Assembly: GCA_963978895.1 (NCBI GenBank)
Contig: OZ022246.1
Coordinates: 7,459,642-7,523,641 of the forward strand
DNA: 64,000 nucleotides
DNA from: Erpobdella octoculata
Lineage: Eukaryota; Annelida; Clitellata; Hirudinida; Erpobdellidae
Direction: 5' to 3'
In this document: positions 12,040-24,204 of the stretch, piece by piece
Numbering within the stretch: position 1 is the first letter of the stretch
How the letters are laid out: each line of letters starts with the position of its first letter
Notes under the pieces: generated by a model
Databases searched by the model: none
Told to the model about the DNA's origin: nothing
What the model saw: the letters and a program-made list of their open reading frames with translations, nothing else
Position numbers and translations under genes: made by a program

Positions 12040-12400
12040 ATTCCTGGTTCGAAATGACAATCAATTAGTCTTTTACATTCGTTTACGTCCTTGGCTTCTA
12101 TTATTTTCGAAGAGAGGTTGTTCCATATTGCAGTAGATCTGGTCAGGAAACAAATTTTCTACAATTTACATTGAATCTTTGTTTTCAGCTTGAATTTGTA
12201 ATCTCTTGTTCTTGTTTCTTCTGATAATTTTATATTAGAAAAACACAAACGTCTTTCTTTGTCTTGAATAAAATTGTAGAGCATAATAAGGTCCCCTCTC
12301 AGTCTTCTGTACTTTAAACAAGGAAGCTTCAAAATTTTCAACCTGTCTTCATATTTAAATCTCTTGCATGCCTTGACCATTTTTGTTTCTTAATTTTTCA
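12040..12400 (-). mobile_element. LINE ORF2 C-terminal fragment
   Basis: Minus-strand reading gives KYEDRLKILKLPCLKYRRLR then GDLIMLYNF, ETRTRDYKFKL and, after a stop, TRSTAIWNNLSSKIIEAKDV. This is the conserved C-terminal order of CR1/Jockey-group LINE proteins. 5'-truncated and broken. Confidence 0.65.
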
Positions 12401-12576
12401 GTATAAAAATGAAAACACGTTAGTGTCATCACAAATTCAGGTTTTTGTTTTTAAAATTAAATTTAAAGTTAATTAACTACTTATACTACTTTTAAAACAA
12501 AACCACTTTAAAAATAACACTGACTGCTCAATGACAAACATTTCTGCGTTTATCATTATATAAAGAACTAGCTGAA

Positions 12577-12640
12577 CTAGCAGTGCCCGTAGCGGCTTCG
12601 CTCGCTTGAAATTAGAAAATTTGAATTATTTTCTAGTTTT
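12577..12640 (-). mobile_element. Helitron family 2, 3' terminus remnant
   Basis: CTAG followed on the plus strand by cagtgcccgtagcggcttcg and ctcgcttgaaattag, the same terminus as in the copies at 22270 and 46257. The rest of the element is not recognisable. The following ~900 bp (12640-13537) holds nothing else I can support. Confidence 0.6.
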
Positions 12641-13537
12641 TTCCGGTTTAGGATCTCAACAATGCGATATATCACATTTTAAATCAATTTGTATTTAAAT
12701 TAAAGTATAATTTGCGCAATTAACGTGCAGCTAATATTCATTTTTATGTATGTTAAATATGTTTTAGAACTTCCTTTCTTTGTTGACTGACAATCACTTT
12801 ATGTCATAGTGACAGTTAGAGTGGTCTTAGTCATTACTTTCAGTTTTAGTTTAGCTGAGTTGAAGCATTTTTTTAGAATAGAGTTATCAGTCTGTTTTGG
12901 TCGTCCTGCTTATCTAACTATTGAACTATTGAAAACTCAAAACCTGTCGTAAACAAATTGTAGAATCTACTAGAATAAGATCTATGTACTAACTTCTATT
13001 TTATGAACAGTAGTCATTTTGAAATCGTAAACAAAAGGATTACTCGGCAAACGACTGGCATGACGCCTCATCGTAACTTTGAAATTAACGCGGCTAAAAC
13101 GCTCATATGATATTAATCCGGACACGTTCCGCGTCAGTCTGCTTCAAACGTACCAAAGATATAAAGTTGATAAACATTCATATATAAATGAAATTTTAAT
13201 TTTTAAGCAAGTGAACCGCTAAGAACTTCATTTTTTACAAATCCTTTAATATTTTCTAATCAAGCTGCTTTTAATTTATCGCAAATCATTTTTTATGATT
13301 AAAAGTCTGTGAAAAACAACCGACGTTACTATTATTATTAAACAGTTGATAACACAACCTATTAAATTTTTATAGCGTAATTTCATTGGCGTTCAAAAGC
13401 GCTCAGACACGAACTTACTAAACAGATAAGTTTTAAGTCCACAACGGAAAACAGTGAGAGAAGAAGATTTAGTAAGAAAAGTAGGAAGAGAGTTCCAGAG
13501 AATAGGACCAGAGTAGGAAAATCACCCTGTATTTAAG

Positions 13538-14420
13538 CAGGCCCGTAGCTAGCGGGAGGGCTGCAGCCCCCCCCCCCCCCCCCCACTAAAAATGTAAGCC
13601 CCTCCCCCACTAGAAATTTATGGCAGTTTTTTCACCTTATTTGCACCTAAGCCAGCCAAGTGATGATGAAGTTACGATACGGAGTTTAAATTTAAATATA
13701 AATGTATTAAATAAAAATAAATAAAAAAGTAAATAAAGTCGAGATAATAGATAAACCATTGCTACAACCCATACCAAAAAAAGCAAAAGTTACAGAGTAG
13801 CACGCTACGTGATTCTGTATATGTCTACTCTTGGACAGAGTGATGAGCAAGAGTGGCAAGAGTGTTCACCAGAGTGGAATCAGCTTTGTGCTGTTTATTT
13901 TAGCATGCTGGACAGTATATTAGGAGAGTTGATGGAGAGGTTTGTTGACGGTTCTTCTAAAGGTTTGACTTGTGCAGTGTCTGCACTTCTACCAACATCA
14001 GACAAGTTTTTAGATGTCAACGACCTTAAACCGTTTACGCAACTGCTAAAACAAGACATGCATGATGATGTTGAAAAATATATTGCAGACGAGGCTCTTA
14101 TTGCAAGTAGTTTCTAAAAAACAAATTTCAACCAGGCTGCAATCTCCAGGAAGTGATGGATTTTATGCTGGACTATAAAGATGCATTTCCTACTTTACAT
14201 TGACACTATTCAGCTGCAATGACTCTCGGCATCTCAACTGCCATTTCTGAGAATTCATTTTCTTGTCTAACACGAGTACTACGACCACAGAGAAGATCAA
14301 TGTCCAATGAGAGAAAGAGCAAACTTGTACTTCTGGCATTTTAAAAATCGCTCTGTAAAGCAATTGATATGGATACCTTCTTGCAGAAAGTTTCTATTCA
14401 ATCACGTCGCATTTTGTTGT
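13538..14420 (+). mobile_element. hAT remnant encoding a ZMYM1-like transposase C-terminus
   Basis: After an end-like sequence (caggcccgtagctagcgg, then a C14 run), the frame at 13809-14117 reads NQLCAVYFSMLDSILGELMERF, matching the catalytic core of ZMYM1/TTF-type hAT transposases. A later frame at about 14218-14343 reads TLGISTAISENSFSCLTRV then LRPQRRSMSNERKSKLVLL, the dimerisation region. Stops and frameshifts separate the two, so it is dead. Confidence 0.7.
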
Positions 14421-15125
14421 AATTGTAATTTATCAAAATTTTTGATAAAAGTGTGAACACTTGTATCAAATACCAAGAATGCAATAAAATAAAATCGGAT
14501 TCAAATAATTGCCTTGCCAATGATTAAACCGCATTATAATAAAATGCACATTTCAGTTTAGTTTCTTATTTCAAGCTACTACACATCCATTCATGTTTTA
14601 CACGTGAAAATTGTCATCAGTTTTATAATCTGTGCTTGGACTTAGTCTTACAATACTATAATAACTTCAATCTTACAGTTTTAGAACAGAGAAAAAAACT
14701 AATTCAACTTAGCTGACAAACATTGGTTTTCGATTTTTCATAATTTAGTATTTCTTAGTGCTATTTTGACAGTGCAATGCTATTAACCCCAATATTGCTG
14801 AAATGATTAATTTGAAGAAACAATTTAAAGCTTACTGTCAAACCACACAATTTTTATAATAATATAAGTATAATGATATACTTGATATATAATCTAATCT
14901 TCTATTTAGATTGTTTAGAAACTGATGACAAGTTTTATGTGTAACACATGAATGGATGTGTAGTAAGTGTAGTAACTTAAAATGAGAAGCTAAACTAAAT
15001 GGTACATTTAATTGTAATGTGATTTGATTTTTGTCAAGACAAATATTTAAATCCGATTTTATTTGATTGATTTCTTGGCATTTGATACAGATGTAAAAGT
15101 TTTTATCAAAAATAAAATAAGCAAG
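14418..15125. repeat. Imperfect inverted repeat, ~200-bp arms
   Basis: The segment 14418-14640 (ttatcaaaatttttgataaa ... ctacacatccattcatg ... gtcatcag) recurs reversed and diverged at about 14925-15120 (ctgatgacaag ... catgaatggatgtgtag ... tttttatcaaaa). The spacer is about 285 bp. Probably two opposed copies of the same transposon 3' region. Confidence 0.6.
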
Positions 15126-15551
15126 TGATTGTATTGTGGACTCTAACAGTATAACGGTTGTCTTAATCACACTAAATTAAGTAATAATGACAAAATCAGT
15201 TGCTCAGTTCACAATTTGTCTCTAGATATATAAAACCAACAGTTTTGAGTTTATTCTAAGAAAGCGTTAATTAATTTTTCAAATCAAGGAAATAGAATAA
15301 AAATTTTGTTTTTCATCTGTTGATTCAAAAGTTTTCTTAATTTTCCAAACTTACATTTTAAGTATATAAAAGACTGTGGTTAGTCTTTCTATTTCGATGT
15401 AATTACATTTTTAACGATTATATACACCGTGTAACAGAATTTTTCTTTATGTTAATTTTTTAATGTTTTTTACATAATTTTGGTATGCTGATTTCATTAG
15501 TACAATTGCTTTTGCTCTATCACCAAGATTTCCTAAGAAAGAGCCCAAAGT

Positions 15552-16102
15552 ATGTTTCGGACTTTCTGTATATGTTGTAAGCATTCACGCACACACACAA
15601 AAACTGACGTCACGTTTGAAAGATTGAAATTTATTAGATCCAAGCTGCAGACCGTCGAAATACCAAAAAAAAAAAAACATGAAACATTTGCATTCTTTTA
15701 TATAGTATCACAATCACTGTGCTATTGTCATGACGTTCATAATCTTTTCAATGACATTGGCATTCTTCAAAATCCTGAAGAGTGGAGGTTATTCATTGAC
15801 AGCTCAACAAAAAGTCTAAAGGCAGTTTTGCTCCATAATGGAAATCAATTTTCTTCGATTCCAGTAGCTCATTCCGTTCATCTAAAAGGGAAGACTGCAA
15901 GAACGTGAAGACGTTGCTTGAGAAAGTCAACTACGACAGTTACAAGTGGAATGTATGTGGAGACTTTAAGATGCTAGCATTTCTTCTCGCTCTACAAGGA
16001 AGATACACAAAGTACTCAGGTTTTCTTTGTTCGTGGGACAGCAAGGCTGCAAACCAGCACTTCACGAGACGTGAGTGGTCAGTGAGAGAACATTTACAAT
16101 AG
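15552..16102 (+). pseudogene. Broken ORF of a multicopy, transposon-associated protein
   Basis: Two overlapping frames (15552-15908 and 15905-16102) are consecutive parts of one protein: NPEEWRLFIDSSTKSLKAVL, then LLHNGNQFSSIPVAHSVHLK, a frameshift near 15900, then VKTLLEKVNYDSYKWNVCGD, then FKMLAFLLALQGRYTK. I recall this protein as a repetitive uncharacterised family in several invertebrate genomes; its function is not known to me. It starts without a clear initiator and ends early. Confidence 0.55.
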
Positions 16103-16148
16103 TATTAATCAATCCCTGATACCTGTTGAAAAGATCTTACTTTCATCT

Positions 16149-17290
16149 AGGGATTGTAAATATCGGAATTTTTCAATCCTGGGATTACGGGATTGAAAAT
16201 TCTCAATCCCGGGATACCGGGTTTTTGGGATCATGACTTATAGCAAATTTTATAAAAAAATTAAATCTTTTATTTTATTAAAATAACCTTTTAATAAAGA
16301 AAGTTTAGAAAGGGTTTAATCTCTGAGCCGTGATCTAATCTTTGCGAGAAATAGACCTTCTGCTGAAAATGCTCTTTCTGCCTCTACACTAGCTTGTACA
16401 ACACTCATTATTGTTTGGTGTAAAACTTCCAGCACTTTTCCTCTTTGACCCGTGGTTCTGAAAAACTCCATCTCCCGCCGAATAATTACTTCCATTGGAT
16501 TTGTTCAAGTTGAAGCTATTTTCTTGTTGGAACCTAGTAGTCTGTACTCTGTTTTAATGCTTATTGTAGCCGGTCTGCAAGGCTATCACACAAATGTTCT
16601 GATGCTAAATACTCACCGCGTTCTGTTTTACAACTTTTGTTTGTTATCAGGTTTATGTTAATATCGAGCTTTTGAGCCAAGTTTGCTAAAGGTGTTTCTG
16701 ACAAAATTAAATTTGACTGAGGATTCCAAATTGCTGCCACTGGAAAGGCAGAAGCAAGTGAACTGCGTCTTTTCCTCATTCGTTTGTCCAAGGGAAATTC
16801 CATCTGTGTGGCCAGATGAAAACCTTGGGAGTGAAGTTTTTTCAGTGCAAAGCTAACAACTACTTTGCTGTGACTAAAATGAATTCGTTGTTTAAAAGAG
16901 TTTTCACCACAAGGCTTGCATTCTTTAAAGGTTTGTAGATCTTCTTCTGCAAAAGAGTCTAAACTCTTAATCTAAAAATGTCATTGTTTTTTTTTTCAAT
17001 GAGCTTCTCAACTCCAAAAACCTTTCTTACATTGCAACTCAAGAAATCCACTTGGTTTTGACGTCGAGGACAAGACGCAGTTACTTTTCTAAATCTTGTT
17101 TTACTAATTTTGGTAAGCAAGTCATTTTTTACTGGACTTCTTCAAATAAGTTTCACACCTATTGCACTTTTTGGATGACGGAATTCCAAAAACCAATTTT
17201 CATTAACATCAACTATGTCGGATTGGTCCAGAGGTAAACCGTCATCATCAATTTCATCACCGTCGTGATTATGGCATGTTAATTTCATAA
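16149..17290 (-). mobile_element. hAT transposase remnant (ZBED-type) and its terminus
   Basis: On the minus strand, degenerate frames read GDEIDDDGLPLDQSDIVDVN (about 17240), PVAAIWNPQSNLILSETPLA (about 16740) and, near 16330-16420, VEAERAFSAEGLFLAKIRS. The last is the hAT dimerisation-domain signature (ERAFSAAG). The left end at 16149 begins tagggattgtaaat and carries ATCCCGGGAT palindromes typical of hAT ends. Many stops; not functional. 17290-17640 shows nothing further. Confidence 0.65.
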
Positions 17291-17641
17291 TAAAAGAATG
17301 AGTTAAGACAGTCCTGTGTTCATAATGTTGTAGAAACCCTAATTTCTTTCTGCTTTAAGTAGGAAAAATGCTTTGCCATCTTGGCATGGTTTTTCATACA
17401 TTTAAAGTACACTAATAGACTTATACCTTCCATTAAGATTATAAAACTTTAATTCATTCAGCTTTTTCCAGAAAAATCAAATGGTTACCTAATACTACTA
17501 TAGAAAACGCAAAAACTTTGCATATGAACACTATAAAGAAATGAAACTGTCTTTCCATTACCTATATTCTCATTAACATTTATGATCAGTGCATTCAAAG
17601 CAGTTATATCACATGTACAATTTGCAATTGTCTGTTACTAT

Positions 17642-19375
17642 TTAAAGATCCGAATGTCTTGGACCACTAAGTTTTGGGCCTCGTTTTTTTTGTTCTCTTT
17701 TAACTTTCTGTTTTGTTGTTGATTTGGTTTCTTTTGACATCTGCCTTTCTTTTTCCTTTTAAAAAAACCTAAATTGTGACAAAAGAAACTAAACACAAAC
17801 AAAATTTAAATTTACCTGCAAATATTTCTTAGAGTTTGGATTAATATAATCCGGTTTTCTTTCAATTATATTAAGTTCCTGGGCCATCTATTAACATAAT
17901 GAATTGAAAATGTATAAAATGATTACGCATCAAAGTAATATTTTGTGAGCAAAGAAATACTCAATACTAACTATATCTAACAATTTACCATCCAAGTCAT
18001 CAAAAACCTTTGTATCATTACAAAAACCAATACCATATTGCACTAATATCCTCCAATCAGGGTGAGAAGAGATTATCTCATGCACAGGATCAGGAAGTTG
18101 TAATGCAAACATTCCCAAGAAAAATGTATTTTCTATTACCATGGAGTAAGCTTCAAGTAGGTAGTGAAACATTTTTTTTTTAATAAACAAATATTATTTT
18201 TAACTATAAAAAAGTTACCTTTGCTAATGTCAAACTACAAAATAATAAATTACATTTAATAAATATAATTGAACTAAAGTTAATGAAATTAATGTAGTTC
18301 TACTTCCAGACTTCATTCTACTTTCATTTACATGAATTAACTCCAGGTTTAGCCTATAGTTCTAAAACTCTAAAACCATAATTAGATAACTGAAAATTAT
18401 AGCTCACACATGTAGCTTTTAAAAGAGAGGTATAGTCTTTAATGATTTACATACACAAATTAAATAAACAAAATTACATAATACTAATCTATCATAATCT
18501 AATAAAATCAAATCAGACCATCCAATAATAGTTTATCAAAAAATTCAAAAGGTATCAAAAATTAAACATACAAATGAAAAATAAGTGAAATGGAAATCCA
18601 CTCTAGATTGATATCATGACTTTATCAAGATTTATATTCATAAAACAGTTAACCTAACTATTTTTTCATAAAAAAGTAGTATATTTATTACTAGCAAAAG
18701 CTGACAATGTTAACAGCTGTTTACACCAGTAGATTCACTAGAATAGAATCAATAATTATTGAAACACTGTCCATCACTGTAATTTATATGATAGCCCAAA
18801 CACATAACTCAATAAGATTCTTACTGTCTAAAATAGTTGAGTTAGTTGGAAAACCATCCAAGGGAACATAACCAGCTTCTGTTAATTTGAGCATAGCATC
18901 AAGAAGAACCTGTTAAAAATATACACAAGTTGTTACTTTAAAAATTAAATTTAATCTAAAATCTTATAAGTAAAACAATAAAAAATCACCTTAAAAATTT
19001 TATCTAATAATATTGAAAGCATCTTGAACTGTTTTTCATAGTTGCTTATTTTCTTAACATTTGTAATGGCTTGGGATATTTCACTAAGTTTCATGCCCAA
19101 CAATTTCCTGTCTATAAAAACATACATAATTGTCATTCTAGCACTCAATTTGTATAAAAACAACAGCAACACAAAATACATCTGTCAGCAATCATTTCAC
19201 TTGGAGCCGGCCGTTCATTACTAGCAGAATTCTCATTGTCATTGATATGCGTGGTGTCTTCGCTGGCATGAACAGCAATCACTAAAGCAATGATAGTGAG
19301 TAGCGTTACGATTATCGATGAAGTATAACGTGTTACACACAAGTTCAAGACTGTTTTAGCAGCTATTCGAGCCAT
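17642..19375 (-). CDS. CCDC134: CCDC134 orthologue, ER-lumen protein, six exons
   Basis: Exons: 19201-19375 (ATG at 19375), 18990-19111, 18825-18909, 17972-18150, 17816-17887, 17642-17755. Total 747 bp, 248 residues, phases all compatible. Human CCDC134 is about 229 residues. The N-terminus has a signal sequence (hydrophobic TLLTIIALVIAV, likely cleavage after HAS). Matching landmarks: NYEKQFKMLSILLDKIFK, VIENTFF, WRILVQYGIGFCNDTKVF and MAQELNI. The C-terminal tail is basic and ends HSDL, comparable to the QSEL ER-retrieval ending of human CCDC134. Known role of the family (vertebrates): ER/secretory-pathway protein linked to MAPK signalling and skeletal disease. The last exon could use two nearby acceptors; the one at 17755 is chosen because only it preserves the conserved tail. 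Confidence 0.9.
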
Positions 19376-19528
19376 CTAAAACCGGCGGCCGTATAACAAT
19401 ATTTACGAAACGTGTATTCTGTATTCAAAAGTGAAGTTAGGTATATATGAGATCTTTTTAATGAAAACAATTAACAACTGAAGTTTTTAATAATGTTTAA
19501 TTAAATAACAAATGCGCAAAGCAAATTA

Positions 19529-19637
<109 letters not shown>

Positions 19638-19689
19638 CACTGTCACCTCTCGAAAACGGTAAAAACATAAAAGAGAACTTTGGCTAATA

Positions 19690-20330
19690 TCTATATAGTG
19701 TCCGACCGAAAGTTCGGTTTTGGTTTCGGCCAAAAATCAAGTTTCGGCAGCCGTTTCTGTTTTGGCCAAAATTGGTCAAAACTTTTGCAGAAACCGAAAC
19801 TGATTTCGGAAGTTGTCGTGCACGATCGCTCGCTCGCCTAACTTCATTTCTCGCGACAATGCTTTGGTGGACGCTGGCGGCCCAGTTCGGGAATTGTTGT
19901 GCGCTGTTCGGATAGCTCTGTATTAACACAATTTAAGCCCTACTCACATCGACAAACAGCAAGAAAAAACTAACCCATAAAAACAAAGTTTTTATTATAA
20001 ATCCTTTATATACGATCCTAGATTTCCGGTACTATTTCCTTTTACAGCCCAGAGCCAAATTCAAAAATTAAAAATCCGTTAAAATTTGGTGTTTTTTGAA
20101 AAACTTAATTATACAATTTCCGATCAAACTGAAATTTTGATAGATTCAATTGTCTCGCAGCCCAAGTCGATGTGCCAAATTTCAGCTCGATCGGATAACG
20201 GGAAGTGAGTTAATTTTGAGACTCAAAGTTTGTGACCGACAGGAAGACAGACAGACGGGAAGACAATCAAAAATAATATAAAGGATTTAAAAAGAGAGTC
20301 TTTGGGATGTGCACGATGATAATACCTATG
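19690..20330. mobile_element. hAT-like end and dispersed repeat with poly-GACA
   Basis: 19696 begins tagtgtccgaccgaaagttc followed by inverted TTTCGG/CCGAAA words, as in hAT termini. 20140-20280 carries the dispersed repeat 'aaatttcagctcgatcggataacgggaag' in pieces (also at 31105, 33300, 33575) followed by gacagacagac. No coding potential seen. Confidence 0.35.
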
Positions 20331-20399
20331 TCTATTCAAACAGAGACCACAGAATCTGAAGACATACAACACTTTCTGAAAGAAAAAATTCAGTCTTAC

Positions 20400-21700
20400 C
20401 AGGGGCGCAGCCAGAAATTTTTTTCGGGAAGCCCGGGGGGAAAAACTGATCAGTAAGGAGTTTTACTGAGCAACTTACGACCCACAAAAGTCAAGATTTA
20501 ACGACAGTTGCAGCAATAATTAGTAATAACAAACCATAAGACATTTGATTTAGAAAAGTAAATTACAATATGAAATTCAGCCGAAGTGTTTTCTGCGAAA
20601 AAATGTCGATGACGGCTTCTTCATAAATGTTAATAAGGTCGCGATTGATAGTCATCTGGACAAACCCATTCAGCCTTGTTTGGTCCATTGTGGTGCGTAG
20701 ATAAGATTTGAGTCGGCGCATAGTTGAGAAGGAATTTGTTGTGGATGATTTCAGCTTTCATAAAATGATAAATCAATTAGAAGATTTGCAGTTTTGCTGA
20801 AATTTCAATAAACTAGTTCTGTATCAAGAAGATTTTTGCGTTGTTTTTGTAACAAAATGTGCTGTTCTGCAGAAAGTGCTCAACTTTAGAGAAAACTGTT
20901 TCAGGCTCTGGTGTTGACACTAAGGGGACGTCCATTAATTATGTCAACATTTTTTAGGCAATTTGTTGCCCCCTCTTTCCTCCTTGTCAACAACTGTTAA
21001 ACTTTCAGTCACCCCCCTAACAAAATTATGTCAAACAAATTTTACCCTTCCCAACAAAAAAAACAACAAAATAACTAACAATATCTTATACGGCTGGCTT
21101 TTCTGCTAAAAATATAATTGAACGTATGTAAAACAATATTAGAAGTTCTACAAATAAGTTTTTAATACAGTTTTTTAGTCTTGCGTAACTGATTTCAAAT
21201 TGATTATCAACACTTGAATTTCATGAACAAATTGAGAGTTTATATTCTAGTTTCTAACATCTTCCCATGAAGAATTCAAATGTTCCTCAATTGTTATATT
21301 GGACATAGTGGTTGATTGATCAATTTCTTGTGCAAGCTTTTTGTACTAGATAATCAGTATTAGTAGTAGTGCTATTTTGTAACAGAAGATAGAACGTTGT
21401 TTTGAAGCTTGACAGTTCAGCTGCGACTGCATTGGCATCAGCTCCATAGATCTCGAGTTGGCAAATCATATCAATGTCAGAACTGTTTATAGAATTATCA
21501 CAAAAGAAATTCGGAGGTTTGAACAACGGCAATTGCTGCATAAACGTAAGGTTCTGCTGCTTAAATCGGCTACACATCTGAAACTTTTTTAACCGTAAAA
21601 CTAAAGCTCAATTCCCCCCTAGCTTTGCGAGGAAGCATTTGCCTCCTAACCCCTCTCCTCTGGGGAAGAGCCGCTGGGGGCGCCATCGAAACTTTAGCCT
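20400..21700 (-). mobile_element. hAT remnant with ZMYM1-like transposase C-terminus
   Basis: Minus-strand frame at about 20570-20740 reads STTNSFSTMRRLKSYLRTTM, then DQTRLNGFVQM, the conserved dimerisation end of ZMYM1-like hAT transposases. An upstream frame at 21320-21577 (DIDMICQLEIYGADANAVAA) probably belongs to the same protein. The left end reads caggggcgcagccagaaatt and the right side ggggcgccatcgaaac. Broken by stops. Confidence 0.65.
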
Positions 21701-21774
21701 ATGGGCTCCGAATTCTTAAATTCGCCTTTGATCTTGACATAGTTAAAAAATGTGTATTTTTCAGTGTGAAGAAT

Positions 21775-21945
21775 TTTTCGTGAACGTGTTGTCGTAAACA
21801 TTTTGTCTGTGAACATCTTGTGCGTGAACACTTTTCTTGAACGTTTTGTCAGGAACATTTTGTCTGTGAACGTTTTGTCGGGAACATTTTGCCTGTGTAC
21901 GCTTTGTTGGGAACATTTAGTCTGTGAACGTTTTGTCGTGACACC
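21775..21945. repeat. Tandem repeat, 15/30-bp unit
   Basis: About five rounds of gaacgttttgtcgggaacat followed by tttgtctgt, alternating GAACGTTTTGTC and GAACATTTTGTC half-units. Non-coding. Confidence 0.8.
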
Positions 21946-22683
21946 ATTATTTTTCCTCTACCCACGGATCCGCCAGCAATAAATTCTAAACGCGCTTCGT
22001 GTTTGAGTCAAAATAAAACCTCCTTTTTTTCACGACTCAAGTTTTGCTAATGCACATTAGAGCTCGCTTAACCTCCATAGGGTCATGCAGTATTCTTTAA
22101 CAGCCTCCTCTCACTCTTTTTCCTAATGTGGCAGCCTTGTTTTTCGCTTCCTAACTTTTAGCGAGTTTTTCTTTCAACTCGCTGAATTAGGTTGGTCCCC
22201 TGCAATTTGACAAAGGGAGGGGCCATAACCCTGTTGGCCCCCTGGATCCGCTAGTGATATATATATATACTAGCAGTGCCCGTAGCGGCTTCGCTCGCAT
22301 GAAATTAGAGAATTTGAACCGTGCATACATAGTAGAGTACTGCACGGATCAATTTTTTAGGTCTCGGCTCGGCCCGTCGACAACTTGGCCCAGCCCGTTT
22401 CAAAAACCGAATATCCTGGCCCGGCACGGCCCGTCTAATATGGGCCCGGCCCGTTTTTACAGGCCTAGAAGTTCTATATACTTGATGAAAAACTTCGGCC
22501 CGTCCCACCTTGACTTCAGGTTTAGCCCGGCCCGTCTGAACACCCTAAAATCACTAAAATGTTTATAAACTTGGTTAAAAATCTCGGCCCGTCCCACCTT
22601 GATTTGAGGTTTAGGCAGGGCCTTATGAAGACCCTAAAATAACGGCTTGGCCCGTCCGTCCGTACTTTAAAAACCAAGTAATC

Positions 22684-23880
22684 CTATTTTCCACCCCATA
22701 TTTGAAGTCCTGGAAACCAAATTTTCAAAAAATGGTAAAACACGTATATCATTATTTCTGGAGTAGAAACCAATTACTAATTTTTACTCCTGCAGCATCC
22801 ACAGTTTTTGAGTAGCAGTTACATTAAAAACCAAATAACATTATTTTCCATCCCACATTTGAGGTCCTGGAAACCAAATTTAAAACAAAATGGTAAAACA
22901 CGTATATCTTTATTTTTAGAATAGAAACTAAATACTAATTTTTACATCTGTGGTCTTTACAATTTTTGAGTAGCAGTTACTTTAAAAACCAAATAACCCT
23001 ATTTTCCACCCCACATTTGAAGTCCTGGAAACCAAATTTTCAAAAAATTGTGAAACCCGTATATCATTATTTTTAGAGTAGAAACTAAATACTAATTTTT
23101 AGTTTTGTAGCATTAACAGTTTTTGAGTAGAAGCTACTTTAAAAACCAAATAACCCAATTTTCCAACCCACATTTGAGGTCCGGGAAACCAAATTTGTAA
23201 AAAATGGTGAAACACGTATATCTTTATTTTTAGAAAAGAAACTAAATAATAATTTTTACATCTGTGGTATTTACTGTTTTTGAGTAGCAGTTACTATAAA
23301 AGACAATTAGCCCTATTTTCCACCCCACATTTGAAGTCCTGGAAACCAAATTTTCAAAAAATGATAAAACACGTATTTCATTATTTTTGGAGTAGAAACT
23401 AAATACTAATTTTTAGTTTTGTAGCATTAACAGTTTTTGAGTAGAAGCTACTTTAAAAACCAAATAACCCAATTTTCCAACCCACATTTGAGGTCCGGGA
23501 AACCAAATTTGTAAAAAATGGTGAAACACGTATATCTTTATTTTTAGAAAAGAAACTAAATAATAATTTTTACATCTGTGGTATTTACTGTTTTTGAGTA
23601 GCAGTTACTATAAAAGACAATTAGCCCTATTTTCCACCCTACATTTGAAGTCCTGGAAACCAAATTTTCAAAAAATGATAAAACACGTATTTCATTATTT
23701 TTGGAGTAGAAACTAAATACTAATTTTTACTCCTGTAGCATTAACAGTTTTTGAGTAGAAGCTACTTTAAAAACCAAATAACCCAATTTTCCAACCCACA
23801 TTTGAGGTCCGGGAGACCGAATTTTCAAAAAATGGTGAAACACTTATCTTTTTATTTTTTAAAAAGAATCTATATACCAA
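22684..23880. repeat. About eight tandem units of ~158 bp
   Basis: Each unit contains tttccaccccacatttgaag, then tcctggaaaccaaatt, then a acacgtatatc motif and gtttttgagtagcagttac. The sub-motif cctggaaaccaaatt recurs about every 155-160 bp. Units alternate between two variants (AGTCCTGG and GGTCCGGG), suggesting a higher-order dimer. Confidence 0.85.
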
Positions 23881-24075
23881 ATTTTAAAATCTCCTCATTT
23901 TTGGTTTTCAAGATATACATTGTTTTAGAAAAAAGTTTGTTTTCCAGTTTTTTCCCCTCAGGAGCAAAATTTTCAAAAATCCTTTCTTAGCGGATGTTTA
24001 CGCTATAAAAGTAATATAAGTTCCAAATTTCACGTTCCTAGGATGAGGCGTTTGAGCTCGGCGTTGATTATCAGT

Positions 24076-24161
24076 CAGTCATCTGTCAGTCAGTCAGTCA
24101 GTCAGTCAGTCAGTCAGTCAGTCAGTCAGTCAGTCAGTCAGTCAGTCAGTCAGTCAGTCAG
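24076..24161. repeat. (GTCA)n tract at the Helitron 5' end
   Basis: About twenty GTCA repeats with one ATCTG break. The same position in other family 2 copies has far fewer repeats (about seven at 47680-47709, four to five at 51260-51285 and 53975-53990). Confidence 0.9.
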
Positions 24162-24204
24162 GACATGTTCTTTTATATATATAGATATATCCGTCACAAA
24201 ATGA

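Larger units (their letters stand above)
22270..24185 (-). mobile_element. Helitron family 2, copy a, complete
   Basis: Read on the minus strand it begins TCTATATATATAAAAGAACA (24185), runs through a (TGAC)n tract and GATAATCAACGCCGAGCTC, and ends at CTAG (22270) after the small hairpin agcgaagccgct. It is flanked by A (22269) and T (24186), the Helitron A|T insertion pattern. The interior is non-coding and made largely of ~158-bp tandem units. Confidence 0.85.

Noticed and set aside
22305..22568. Arg/Pro-rich frames at the Helitron family 2 3' end
   Set aside because: They follow GGCCCG-rich terminal repeats; present in both orientations and not conserved between copies.
22684..23880. CRISPR or bacterial repeat cluster
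   Set aside because: Units are contiguous 158-bp tandem repeats inside a Helitron with no unique spacers.
24060..24165. CRISPR-like array
   Set aside because: A simple GTCA microsatellite without spacers; also eukaryotic context.
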